Assembly: GCA_023238725.1 (NCBI GenBank)
Contig: CM041533.1
Span: 22,906,176 to 22,970,175, forward strand
Source: Scortum barcoo
Lineage: Eukaryota; Chordata; Actinopteri; Centrarchiformes; Terapontidae
Reading direction: 5' to 3'
DNA: 64,000 nt
Below are positions 22,666-35,220 of this stretch, piece after piece (the first letter of the stretch is position 1; each line of letters starts with the position of its first letter). The notes beneath the pieces were generated by a model. It saw only the letters and a program-made list of their open reading frames with translations. It was not told the DNA's origin and did not search any database. Both the position numbers and the translations under genes were made by a program.

Positions 22666-23870
22666 ATAAAATGTCAGAAGGGTTGACTGTGTGTTTCTAT
22701 AAAGAAGGCTTTTCTCTTGTCCTCTCCATGATGAGCTGTGGCACATGGGTGTAAAACGAAGAAACAGACAAACACTAAGTACCATTACTTAATCATATTA
22801 CCCTGGTATTCACTGTTTACACACACTTGTTGACTCCGCTGCTTTACCATGTCATTTTGTCTCCAAATGCTCTTGTATAGTTTCTACTCTGCTAGTCTAG
22901 TTTGAGTTTATGTACCTCTTATTTATTTCTGTTACTCTCTGTACTTATCTGTATTTACATCTGTGAGTAGTACAAGATGAATCATATTTCTTTATCTTTC
23001 TTATCTTACTCTTGCTGCTTCTAGAGTGTTTGAGAGACAACCAGTTGTTAAATAAGTATTACTGAGGTTGATGAGTAAAGGAGAAGGGACGGGATGGGGT
23101 CAAGAGGGCAGGTGGTTTGATGGTGGTTGGTAGCCAGTGTTTGTTCCTCGTCGAGAGAGAGGGGTGAGTTACAGTGAGAAGTCAGCCCATCGTCAGAGAA
23201 GTTTGATAGAACATCTAATTCCTCCAGGAATTCCTTGAGAGGAGCTGGTGGTCATTTCCCAGGGTAAGTAACAGACACAGGTTGAAATTCTAAAGAAGAA
23301 AAAATCTCCATCTAATCTCCATTTGGTGGAGATGAGCAAACCAGAGCCACCGCCTCTGCTGACGGGTCTGGGTGTGCGTGTGAAGGACAGGACTGCAGGG
23401 GTGGGAGGGTGTTCGGTCAGTGTGTGGAGCAGGTGAGGGAGATAAGATTGGAGAGGTTACGGCGCGGCCATGTGTGATTCACAGTATCCGTGAGAGGAGT
23501 GGCTTGCAGGATTGGAAAGTATACTCATGTCAGAAAAAGCAGATGTAACAAAAGACACTCGATCTCTGACAATGTTAATGTGTCGTCTCACTTCTGTCTT
23601 TCATCTTTGATTCGTATGATGAGGCTGCTGCTTTTCACGAGCAGTAACAGTGTCGGCCTGGCAACAGAAACAGCTCAAGAAAGTCATACAGATCTGAGGT
23701 GTGACCGCTAAACTTCCTGACATGGCAACAATTCAATCTTAATAAAACAGAAATAAAACTGTGTTACTTGATTATCATCCACAAGAAAAGCTTCCAGTTA
23801 GATAAAGTCAAATTAATACCACAAGAACACAAACACATAGTCATTCACTCATTGAATTCCATCATGTGAC
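22666..23870. other. Spacer between transporter copy 3 and oxsr1 3' end
   Basis: No gene can be supported. Plus-strand splice-donor-like sites (for example CCCAGGGTAAGTA near 23260) and a 34-codon open frame beginning at 23331 occur, but have no recognisable protein. Confidence 0.4.
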
Positions 23871-23876
23871 TTTATT
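23871..23876 (-). terminator. oxsr1: Candidate distal polyadenylation signal of oxsr1
   Basis: AATAAA on the minus strand about 3.0 kb past the oxsr1 stop codon. Long 3' UTRs are usual for vertebrate OXSR1. Nearer candidates on the same strand (for example near 25790 and 25926) are equally possible. Confidence 0.3.
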
Positions 23877-24899
23877 CAGCTACTAAAAATCATCTGCATG
23901 TGCTGACATGTTCCAATAATCTATATATATCAAGGAATCTCTTTTGTATGTTAGCACAAATATTCCACTTCAAATTCTGCATTTTTGATGTTCATATTTA
24001 ATAATTAATGTTTTAAAAATATATGTAATGATCTGTAAAAAAAAAAAAAGTTTTAAAAAAAGAAATGTACTTGCCAATCAAATAATTAAATCAATACTAA
24101 TCATTCGGTGACTCCAGAAAGAGGCAGAATGATGTTTTTCTGATGGGTAAACAATAAAAGGGAAACAAATTTAGAAAACCCAAGTGACTTTAAGTTCAAA
24201 CCTTTGATGATCGATCATTTTATCACCAAAATCACACACGTACACACACATACACACAGGGAGAGAGAAGTGTAACCTGTGCCATCCGATAAAATGACTT
24301 TTTATCTGTTAGCGGACAGGTTTCAGTGAGAGAAAAAAAAATGCATATCATGACATCTAAGCACAGAGTGTGATTACAAGCCCCATGTAATCCCGAAAAT
24401 ATGCATGTTAACAGATCAATAAGGTGCCAATTGAACAAATAATATGTGCATGATTAGTGATGTTCTGAAAAAGGCCAAGTGTGGGAAACACTACAAAAAC
24501 AAATTGAACTCTACTGAACATGATGAGTGTCGACCTGTTTGCCTTAATCAATATTTACAAGTAAAATGTTCCTTTTACCTGACATGTACACTTAAACAGT
24601 CAACGCATCTACATCATTACATACAAACCTTGTGATGTTTGTGTGACAGTGCATGGAGTTACCATCATACGTACATTTACAACATCTTTACATACACCAT
24701 TTACATCAGTACCTGAACTAGGAGCCATTTCACAGCCCTTTGCACTGGGTACAAAACAACCATACAGCTACACTGGGAGTGACAACAGTGATTTGTTGGT
24801 GAGTGTTTACAAAGCAAAGAGAATACAGTACTGTCTAAACTTACCAAGTGGCTAAAAACTAAAGAAATAGCTGGCTTCTGGAGCAGTTTAAAGGGTTAC

Positions 24900-25560
24900 T
24901 TCAAAGACTTTTCCTCTAGCTGTACCCAGACATGAGATTAGTTTTTTTTTTTGTTGTTGTCGTTTTGAAAAATCCCTCTTTAAATTCATGCTGTCCCTCA
25001 AGACAATGGAGGTAAATGCAAGTAAGTTTGTGGTGCTGAGAGCCCTCAGTGCAGCAGTGAGATAAATGCCCATGCTAACATGTTAAGAAGGACAATGCTA
25101 ACATGCTGATGTCAACAGTCACGTTTACGATGGTCACCATCTTAGTGTGATAGCATGCTAACATTTGCCACTTAGCACTGAATGCAATTTACAGCTGAGG
25201 CTGATGGGAATGTCATTAGATGTGTAGGTCTGTTCTTAATCAAATTCTTAGACAAGCTGACATTTTCTGCAAGATGATTTTTTGGACAAAACCTAAATGT
25301 TATCCTGGTTATGTCACTGGATGAACAGTCAGGAGATCACTTATGTCATCAGAATTCATCATGAGGCCAGACCAGATTTCATGGCAGTCGAACCAATAGT
25401 TTGAGTTAGTCTGGATTTAAGTGGTGGCGACAAACAAAATCCCATTTACCTCCATAGTGGTAGAGGTAGAAATGTCCAAGACAAACATCTCAAAACCTCA
25501 CCTTGTAGGACCAAAAAAGTCTGCAGGACAAATACCACATGAGGAAAGTGAAACTACCCT
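24900..25560. repeat. Teleost interspersed repeat in the oxsr1 3' region
   Basis: Carries the repeated 'GCTAACATG' words (for example 25071-25165) and a 'CATGAGGCCAGACCAGATTTCATGGCAGTCGAACCAATAG' stretch in pieces, the layout of a common percomorph repeat. Edges are estimated. It may lie in the oxsr1 3' UTR. Confidence 0.5.
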
Positions 25561-26920
25561 TTTTGCAAATTGAACGAACTGCCCCTTTAAACTTCATTTT
25601 CAATTTGGTGGAAAATTTTTCCAGTTTTTGCACACGCAGGCCTCCACAAAAGTTAATCAGCAGTCAGCCTATCACACGAGCAGCCCCAGACTCGACGCTC
25701 ATTACCAGCATTCAGGATTCTTCTCAGTTGTTAGATCAATAATGGTAAACAGGCTACATTACCTCTTACAAGAAGACATTGAAAACAGCATTTATTACCC
25801 GTGTCTGTCTGTTGGTGTGTTAAGTTCTTGCTTGTGAAAATGAATTTTCACAAGCAGGGTCCTAGAGCTGCCCGTTTCACTGGCTGACTTCACTAACACC
25901 AAGTGGAGCACGAGCACAAAAAGTGGATTTATTCAACCCAAAAGAAATATCATCAGCAACCAGCAACCAGCAGTCACATACGGTGAGAAGAAAATACCTA
26001 TTGCATAGTTAGAGAATATTAGGCAGGTCTTAATCTGTGAAAATAATCCTGTCGTTAAATACCTCGGGAAAACGCCATCTGACAAAGTCGTGTAACTGCA
26101 GTTATGGGACAGTTACAGTTAATTTGTGTATATTTAAATGACTTCTGCAGTGTAGTCAGAGCCTAAACTCTTTGGTTATGTTTTGACAAAACCACCACAC
26201 TACATATCTTAAACAGGAATCTGGTAATTTTCTTTTATCTTAAGTAAAAATCCATCTGAATTTACAGAATTACAAAACTAAAACTATGCTACAGTATGTT
26301 TATAAGTCATTTGTATTTTATTTTTATTGTGTTTCACAGGACATTTTTGTAGATTTCTGGGACAGGTGTATATCGAATACCGAAGAATCACAGATAGACT
26401 AGATTTTTTTTACCTAGTGCACTGGTCAAATCTATAGTTTGACTAACTAAGGCTGAATTTACACTTTTCAATTTCAGTGTAGCTTAAAGTGCCATATAAA
26501 GGTAGCACTACACTCTTGTGAGTTTTGTGGCACAGTCGATTTAAAAGAGAAAAAAAAAAAAAGGCAATCACTTCCAGTACTGGCAGGAGATGGTTTGGAT
26601 TGTGCTTATGTATGAAGAGGAAGAAAAAAAAGAAAAGAAAAAGAAATTAGGAGTTGATATAGTTGATTGCATCTCTTCTCCCATTTACTGTATAAGCACA
26701 CTGTAAACGTTTCAAGTGTGATTCCTGTGATGAACTGAGCCTCTTCTCCATGTGGTCCTCATGTATCCTGCAGTCGTGTCACACTCCTGCCAGCTTCATG
26801 TCTCCTCCTCATCATCACCTTACTCCCCCCCTCTTTGGCAGTAGTGGTTTCTTGGAATTGACTACAATGCAGCTGTGCAATACCATTAGTTTCTGTCCTT
26901 TCTTGCTGGCTCTTGTTGAC

Positions 26921-27074
26921 TTAACTGATGCTGAGCTGCGCAAATCCAATGAGTTTAATGTCATCAGGAATTTCAGACTCCTCCACTCCAGATGCCTGGA
27001 AGAACGAGAAAAACATGATCTATAATGACTATTTTTAAATCTACAAAAGCAATTATAGATCATACCAAGACCTG

Positions 27075-27111
<37 letters not shown>

Positions 27112-30100
27112 AAATCAGTGAAAGTTTAGTGTATCTGTGTACCTACCAATTTAAAAGTCACATTTTTGTTACTCTGGGGATCATCAACAATCTTTTGCAA
27201 ATTGGCAGCAACTACACAGAAGACAAAGGGAAGTGAGAGGACCATGTCAGATGACTAGGTAATTTTAAGAACAGATGACAAAGACTTTTCCATCATGATC
27301 AGAGTTTAAAAACAGGAAATAAATGTTGTTGGAACCACATGCACACTATAAAATCAGTAACCAGCTGTATTCAGATCATACTGTACCAGTTTGTTTGCTT
27401 GCTTTCACACATTTACTACAAATCATATACTTAACACCTTTTTGAACTTTGCCTGGTCTCTTGCTCTAAAATGTTTTAGTTTATTGTGATAAATTACCAA
27501 CCAAGTTTCAAGTGAATTGTTGTCATCAGGTATCTTAATGACAAAGATAGTGTCCCATCATACAGTACTACATCTTTTACTTACCAATGACTAAGTCTCT
27601 CCCATCAACCAGACCGGCTGAGACCAACTCCTGAGAAACTCCATCAGCAGAATCTGAGGACCGATATGGAGAGGAGAAGGCGATGAGACCTAAACTGGAG
27701 GCTCTTAGAACATGAAGAAAGAGAGAAAGATGCTTCTTACCTCTGCCGGACATGAACTCAAATCGGATGTCGTTGAGTTCCTTCTTGGGATTCCTCAGTC
27801 TCAGGACAAGGCTGATGGGAACACTGGCAGAGGCTGCAGCTGGATCCTGTGACAGTAACGTATTTAGTCAAGTAAATACTGTGCTGCACGTCTGGTTAGG
27901 ATGGACCACAGGGAGATAAAAATTCAACTTCATTAGCAGTTTTTTTGTCAGTGGTAACCAGATGTCGATGTGTTTACATCATGCACTAGTCTTATGATGA
28001 AGTTCCTGTTGACACTGACTCTGAAAAATCATCTTTGCAAAGGTTTTAAGACATATTTGTTGGACTTGAGGGGTGCACACAAGGCATTTTGGTGAGGAAC
28101 ACTGAATGCAAACATAACTTCAGATTGCATACAGAAAAACTCCACTTAACACCAATAAAATGTGTTAAATGTAGACAAAAATTGTATTTTCAGTCGAAAA
28201 CCTACAAAACAAGCTACAAGATATGATATAAGCAAAAATGTGTGAGTTTCCAACTGTTTTAAATGCTGTGACTACTTCAGTGGGTAGTATGAAAAAAACA
28301 GAAATACATTTTAAAAAAGTATGCATACTGCCAAATGGAATCAAAACATCCACAGGAGAACCAGTCTCTTAGGGAAATAATTAAGGATGTATGATGAAAA
28401 CACTGAAACTGACAGTAAATGTGCTATGGGTATAACTTTAACTAAGGTGATTGTTCATAATGTTTCTAATGGATCTTGCCCTTAACTAGGAATGTCTAGA
28501 ACACATTTACACTTGCCTGATCTACACAGCCCTTTTCTTATTCATCTGCATATTTTTACCTGAGCAGTGGGCACGTGTGAAGGGCTCGCTGTCTGAGTGG
28601 GAGCCTGTGGTGCAACATCATCTCCTGTCTGGCCCACAGTTGCGGGGCTCTCCTGTGCTCCACCAGGTGGCTTTAGATGCCCTGTGGAGCCATCTGCTGG
28701 TGGGAAAAGCTGAGCGACATGAACATGCAGATGAATCAGGATGCGTTTTCAGTTTTACACAGAGGGAAAAAACAGAGGACACACATAAACAAGACAGCCA
28801 TGCAGATCCGTGTCAAGGCATTACAATAAATCAAGATTTTCAGGTCATGTCCACTACAAATGGACTCACCTCCATATTCTGGGACCCGTCCTTCACTCTG
28901 GGTGACTGCAGAATGGACATGACAGATTGTCAGGATTAAAAAACATGCAATTCTCCTTTTATCCCCCCAGTGTATGGACAGATGAGAGTATTGTTGGATT
29001 GAAGGAATTTGACAGAAGATGACTTTAGACACAGGGCTTAACTAAAATCACGGAAAAGAAAACTGACAGTAAAATCCCACACCAAGACATGAATTGAGCG
29101 TGAACACACATTGGAGAAAAACAGTTCATCTGTGCAGATGTCCGGTCTAATTTAAGTAAAAATTCTGAGAAAACCTAACTTTCTACAATTACATCTTTAG
29201 TTTTTTCTATAATAACTGGTTCAGCACCAGATCATGGAACTTGTAATACAATAAAGGCAAGATGTTTTTAAGCCAGATAAAACTATTCAAGATGAAGATA
29301 TGTTTTTGGAATCTGGTGTTATCTTAGTTGAGTTACCTGAGTAACATCAACTTGAGCTACAGAGACACTGAGGCAGGAGGCCTCAACAAAAGCAGCTCCA
29401 ACTTGGCTAAATTCAGTCCAAAAGCACCACCTGCTGGCCATACAGGTGCAGTTTGCAGTGAGAAATACAACACAGTGGCCTTTTAAAGTAAACTAGATTG
29501 TCTGTTTAAAAACACAGGCATGCAGAGACTCACCCGCAGAGCTGCCACAGCAGCTTTGCCCTCCTCACTCTCTTCGTCCAGCTCATCGTCACTCCACTCC
29601 CAGCCACCGTCCTCCGTCTTGTGGAGACGACCACTGGAGCCGGGCACACGACGCACCTTACACAATGCATTCAAAATATTTTTATTAATCCTTTTCAGGA
29701 GCGTATCCCACATTAGACAGACAGTTAAGAGACGGGGACAGACCCGAGACAAGAAGGCACAGCAGAACAGAGCAACACATTGATGTAAATGGATACCTTC
29801 TGTGCATTTGGAGTGTATTAGTAATGACTATCAAACCTTTTTGGAACGCTCTGTTATTGTTGGACCTTTCTGTAGAAGCTTCTCCTGCAAATACTCATTG
29901 TTCTGTAACAGTAAGACAAACATTTATTACAGGCTGTTTAAGGATTCTCTCAGAGACACTAAAGACATTTCAGTTTATTTCCATAATAGTGATATAAGGC
30001 TCACCTTGGCTTTGGTGAAGAATTTATGCTTCAGCAACTCGGCTGCAGTTGGCCTAAATAGGAAGAGCGATACACGGCTCTTGATTATTTCCATTACATG

Positions 30101-33100
30101 ACTGGAGAATTGAATGGAAAGCAAAAGCAGAACAAGCAAAACATTAATCTTGCATTAGGTTAAAAAAATGGTTTGGGGACTAATTGACCTTTTCTCCGGA
30201 TCCTTCTGTAAACACAGAGAAAGCATCTTCCTGAAGGACTTGCCATACTTCTTCACCATTTCCTTGTCTGTGATGCCCGTCTCCAGACAGGGAGGGTCAT
30301 TCTGCAAAGTCAGCATCAGCACCTACAGACACGCAAAGACCAGCTTAGATCAGTAAAATGATATGAAAATCAAATACCAATTCAAAACTGAAGAAACCTT
30401 CATCAAAGCTGCTATGTGCAAACTAGCTGGGCAGGGAAATGGACTCCAGAGGTTTCTTCAGAATTAGGGATATCAGCTTTTCCATAACATGCACCAGTTA
30501 GGGCGACAGGGTAAATCAAGCAGACAGCTGTAGCGTACAAAACTGAAATCACCATGTACCAAACAGACTGTAGCTGCCTTACTGACGTGCAATAAAGTCC
30601 CAGTAAGCTCACACACAGTTACCTTCATTGGTGGGTATTTGTGATACGGTGCAGCTCCAGTGGCCAGTTCGATGGCTGTTATCCCAAAACTCCAGATGTC
30701 AGCTTTGAAGTCATAGCCGCGGACCTGCGGATCAAAAAGAGAACGGAGTGAACAAAGCGCTAAAGCCTTTCTTTTATCACTGACTTATGAGGCATTATAG
30801 AGAGAAAACACAGAGAGAGAACGACGCCATCTACAAAACAAGACTCCTACCTGCTCCATGACCTCAGGGGCCATCCAGCATGGCGTCCCCACAAATGTCT
30901 TGCGAACCTTGTTCCTAGTCATGTCTCCTCCTGCTGCTAGAAAGGCACTCACACCAAAGTCTGGGGAGTGTGTGTGATTTGGAGTGTATGAGGGAAAATA
31001 TTGGGAAAAGAACATTTTGAATTACTAAGATATTTAGACAAAATAATCTCTACCAAAATGCTTGTAATTTCTCAAGTAAAATGTGGGCCTTGTTTGTCGC
31101 TTGTTTGTCAGCTAGGTATCAGAATTTTAAACAGACAAATCTAAACAACTGTACAGAAAGAAATACGAGCAAAACCACAGTGGATGCAGAGAAAACAGAA
31201 GCACTGTACCAGCAATTTGCACTGAGCCATCCTCCCCAAGAAGAATATTTCCAGCTTTTAGATCCCTGCGTATCAAGATAGGGAGGATTAAAACAAGATC
31301 AACAAATAAGATGTCGCAAGTCCAGAAGTGCACCGTCAGACTGGGCTTGCAAGCTCTGGAAATGAACAAACACTCTCAGCTCTTGCTCACAAACAGGTTA
31401 AAACTGCACCCTTTTCTGTTTGCATACTTTGAGTGCAAACTATGCACAAAGAACAGCAGTGGATTAACCTGGCCCCAACCACCTCTCTCCTCCTCCCTCT
31501 CCTGATTAGATGTAAGTGAGTTAGCCTGAGCATCTGAGCTCAATCAGCAGCTGCTCTCTCTGATCTGTCTACTGAAAATACGGTCCACTCAAACTCCAAC
31601 TGTAACGTCAGATACATTTAAAATATCTGCAAATCAAATAACGATTCTCTTGGCCTTAATAAAATAAAGCATAATGGTAGAGCAGTACCTCACAAAAATA
31701 AAGCATCTTTCAAATAATAACCTTTTTTTCTTTACAATAATCTGACTAAACAAAGGCCTGTTTCTACAAAAAGGTGCAGAGGATAGAGAGAGGCCTTTCT
31801 TTTCCGTTGTGGTTCACAATGTTCCTGGGAGGAACTTTTATGTAAAACAAACCTCCTCAATTATGCAGTTTCACTGTATTAAATATTGAAGGACCAAGGT
31901 CTAGTTCAAAATACACGCCCATATGCAGAGATGAAAGGCTCAATGCCAGAGTGAGCTGAGACAGGAGTGTAGGACAGGACACAGTGCCTGGACTCAAAAC
32001 TGCAGCCACACTGCGTACAGTGACAACAAGGCCCTGCCCTGTAGCCAGGTGACATTTGAACTCACCGATGAATCTGACCGTTTTTGTGAAGGTACTCCAG
32101 CGCCTCCAAGACCTCTTTTAAGATGGTGGCGATGCTGGCCTCGTCCAACACTCCGGACTTGTGCTCCCCACGAGAGATGATATGCTTGATGATGTCCAAC
32201 ACCGAGCCTGAGAGAGAGGAGCAGAGGCTTGTCATGATACACGCCGAAAGTAATCTGCAGTTTGGCAAGTAGTTAAAGGTAACATTTATGTGGTAATGGT
32301 TTGTACTGTAAACAGTGCTTGCAGCTGTGTCCTGCTTCCTAACTTGACAAAACACAGCCTGCCAGAATTAAACAGAGCATCTGACCTGCTAAAACCTCCA
32401 AAGAACACTGCAACAAACCTACAGATAACTACCTGATATATACTAAAGTAAAATTATTAAACTCTATATCAAACACTGTAAAATATCATGTTATCAAATT
32501 TTAAATGACTTCCTATCCACACAAATGATGTTTTAAAGCCAATCCTTAATCAAAATTAAATTTAAATCAAAACCTGTTCTTTTCATACAAGCAAAAGTCA
32601 TTTAATGTATTTTTATTCTTTATTAACTTGGCTAATATAATATAATAATGACTTTTGTTAGAGTCCACCACTGCTGCACTGGACTCAAATTACAAACCAA
32701 TGCATGATGGATTGACAGGAAATTCGTGTCATCCAGCATGACTGTTTGTAACTTCATCCCGCTGATATCAGGCTCACAGTTTACTGTTAAGTGTTTGTTT
32801 GGCTGCACTGTAAACAGATACCCCAGTTGCTCTTGTGTTGTATTTCTGCCAGAACTGCCGTCAAAGTTCAAACCAAGGTTTATTTGAATCTGTGTTTTTA
32901 AGCAATGAGGAATGACAAAGAAAGTCAAGTCAAAGTCAAAGTGAAGATAAGAGATAGCTGAGCCAGAAGCAAAGTTCCTCAAAACATTACAGCACTTACC
33001 ACCACTGAGCAGCTTCATCACCAGCCACAGTTCATCCTTCACTACAAAGGAGGTATAGTAAGACACAATGTTCGGGTGGTGGCACTGGCTCATGGCCTGG

Positions 33101-34993
33101 ATCTCTTTCTGCACAGAGAAGAAAATGTAGGATACAAGGTCACACAGGGTGCAAAAATGTTGCGGTGCAAAGCAAAGTACCAACAAATTCTTTATCATAC
33201 ACTTTCAGTGACAAACTGGAGTTCAGTCTAAGGATATGATCTTTTGATGTGAACTTAATTTAATAAAACCTTTTCATGCAAATTATTTCTACAGCACAGC
33301 TTAAAATCAGCATAAAAAGAATAGAATAGATTTCTGCCATATGGCAGGGTAGGCTGATAAAACAACATTTACAGAGTGACACAATAGAGATAATAACCAA
33401 TAGAGAATTTTCTACACATTTTCCACAAAAGTAGCCAATTAATTAATATGTGTGGTTACAAGAGGCGTGTGTGGGAAACACATTGTGCATAAAGGTGATT
33501 AATTACTTTGATCTTTCAGGTATCTGACTCACAGGATTAAACAAAAAGACATTGCCCTTTCTCTCAATCAAATTAGAAGACAAAATTACAAGATACCCCC
33601 CAGATAATTGGTCAATACAATCTTCAACTCACTGTAGGCTCTGTTGGGTAAATATTGGTGTCCACTGGGTGATTATAAAAGCTAATTTCAGCCTTGTGCC
33701 TCACCTGCTGTATGTGTTTTTTCCTGACACAACTTAGCCTGGTTGTGACAGACTGAATTGTCTCTCTGAAAAACTCAGAAAGTACTCCTTGTTCTTTCAT
33801 CACTGCAAAGCTAATTAATCAATCACTTCATCTTGCTTACTAAAGAACAGTTATACAATCACCTCACTCATTAAATATGTAGCCTTTACGTATTTGATTC
33901 CCCTGACGCTTTATAAGCCTAACATTATATTTCTTAAAAATGTAAGAATCTCTTCTGATGTTAGCTCTTTATTCCAGATGATGAGGGCATTTTTTTCCAC
34001 ATTGAATTCATTTTATTGATGTGTCCTATTGATTTTACCCAGCTCTACTACACAGTGGTTGTTGCTGTATGAAGCTTTAAATCTGTTCTTGACCAATATG
34101 AGCCCAATAGGCAACAATTTTGCACCACACCACTCCCAACACACGATGATGATGATGATGATGATGATCTCACACACAAACACAGCTACAGCTTCTTACC
34201 AGGAGCTCATCCATGCTAGTTTGACACTTCTCCAGGTTGATGCGTTTGATGGCCACCTTCTCCTTCCTGGGCTTGCAGTAGGCTGCCTGGACGACTGCAG
34301 TGGCTCCGCTGCCTGAAAACAACAACATGAGGACTGAGACCACCACACTACAGGAGCAGAGGAGCCTTTGACTAAAACAGACAGCAGATCAGCCAGGTCT
34401 TTACTGCGTAGTGTGAGAGGGATGTGAGTAGAAACAGTCCAAGACTAAGGGTGAAGTTAATTTAAAGTTTAAGACATTGCTGCAGTATTCAACATCAATC
34501 TTAATGTAACTGGATTATGGAAAACTGCAGAGGGATACCACACCAGTCTAACTCTTTAGTTCAAAGCCATCAGTCACGTTATCTGGACCGAGGCAGAGCA
34601 TGAGTGGCTCACTATAATCCGTGTCATACCTTCAGAAAAAACAGCACCACCCTCTCCAACATCTGACGGACCTTCACGCACTCTGTAGGCTAACCTGCGC
34701 TAGCTAGCCGTTTAGCTTCGGGCTAAATATCTGTTTCAGATCAGCTCACAAATCAGCAGAAGCGCTTACTTTGTTTGGCTTAGCGAGAGGGAGACTGGGA
34801 GGGAGATGTTACCTTTGCTGCTATTTAGCTACGGGTTACACCTGGCCCTCTGTTAGCTGCTAGCTGTAGCAGGCTAGTTGCTAGAGACAGGGGAGGCTAA
34901 CTGTAGCGTGCTAAGCTACTCACCTATCACCTCATTGAGCTCGTAGTCGTCCCGGTCGATTGACCAGGGTTGAGAGGACTGGTCGTCGGCCAT
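26921..34993 (-). CDS. oxsr1: Oxidative-stress-responsive kinase 1 (OSR1), serine/threonine kinase
   Basis: Cytosolic STE20-type kinase activated by WNK kinases; it phosphorylates Na-K-Cl and K-Cl cotransporters. Exons: 34993-34924, 34312-34200, 33108-33000, 32207-32066, 31265-31210, 30960-30851, 30724-30623, 30322-30189, 30053-30005, 29902-29837, 29656-29534, 28905-28870, 28709-28560, 27846-27741, 27653-27585, 27211-27147, 26995-26921. They give 524 aa in frame; human OXSR1 has 527. Glycine loop GSGATAVV, catalytic Lys46, HRDLK (Asp146), DFG (164-166), T-loop TFVGTPCW with the WNK target Thr185, and S-motif GSSGRLHK with Ser325 all match human numbering. The C-terminal CCT/PF2 domain (about 435-524, ending IGFAQLSIS) binds RFxV/I peptides. 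The proline/glutamine linker of exon 13 is the most variable part. Confidence 0.97.
27076..27107. repeat. (TA)n microsatellite
   Basis: TA run in the last intron of oxsr1, between exons 16 and 17. Confidence 0.95.
34145..34168. repeat. (GAT)8 microsatellite
   Basis: Eight GAT units in oxsr1 intron 2, some 30 bases past the exon 2 donor. Confidence 0.95.
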
Positions 34994-35220
34994 AGTGTCG
35001 TCGTTTGAACGGTGTGAGCACTTGCTTGCACACAATAACAGAAACGGTGTGAGGAATAATAAGTTGTTGTAATATTACTCCATTCGGCCGCAGTGATGCC
35101 GCTCCGCTGACAACTCCTGCCGCTCCTGTCAACACAACTTTACGCGCCTCTGACGCTGCGTGTCACGTAGCGCGTTACGTAGCGGCCCTGGAGGAGGCAC
35201 AGAGAGGCCACCATCTTGAG
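34994..35220 (-). promoter_or_regulatory. oxsr1: oxsr1 5' UTR and GC-rich promoter
   Basis: CpG-rich DNA directly upstream of the ATG, with repeated ACGTAGCG words around 35165-35183 and no clear TATA box. This fits a broadly expressed gene. The transcription start is not defined. Confidence 0.55.
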
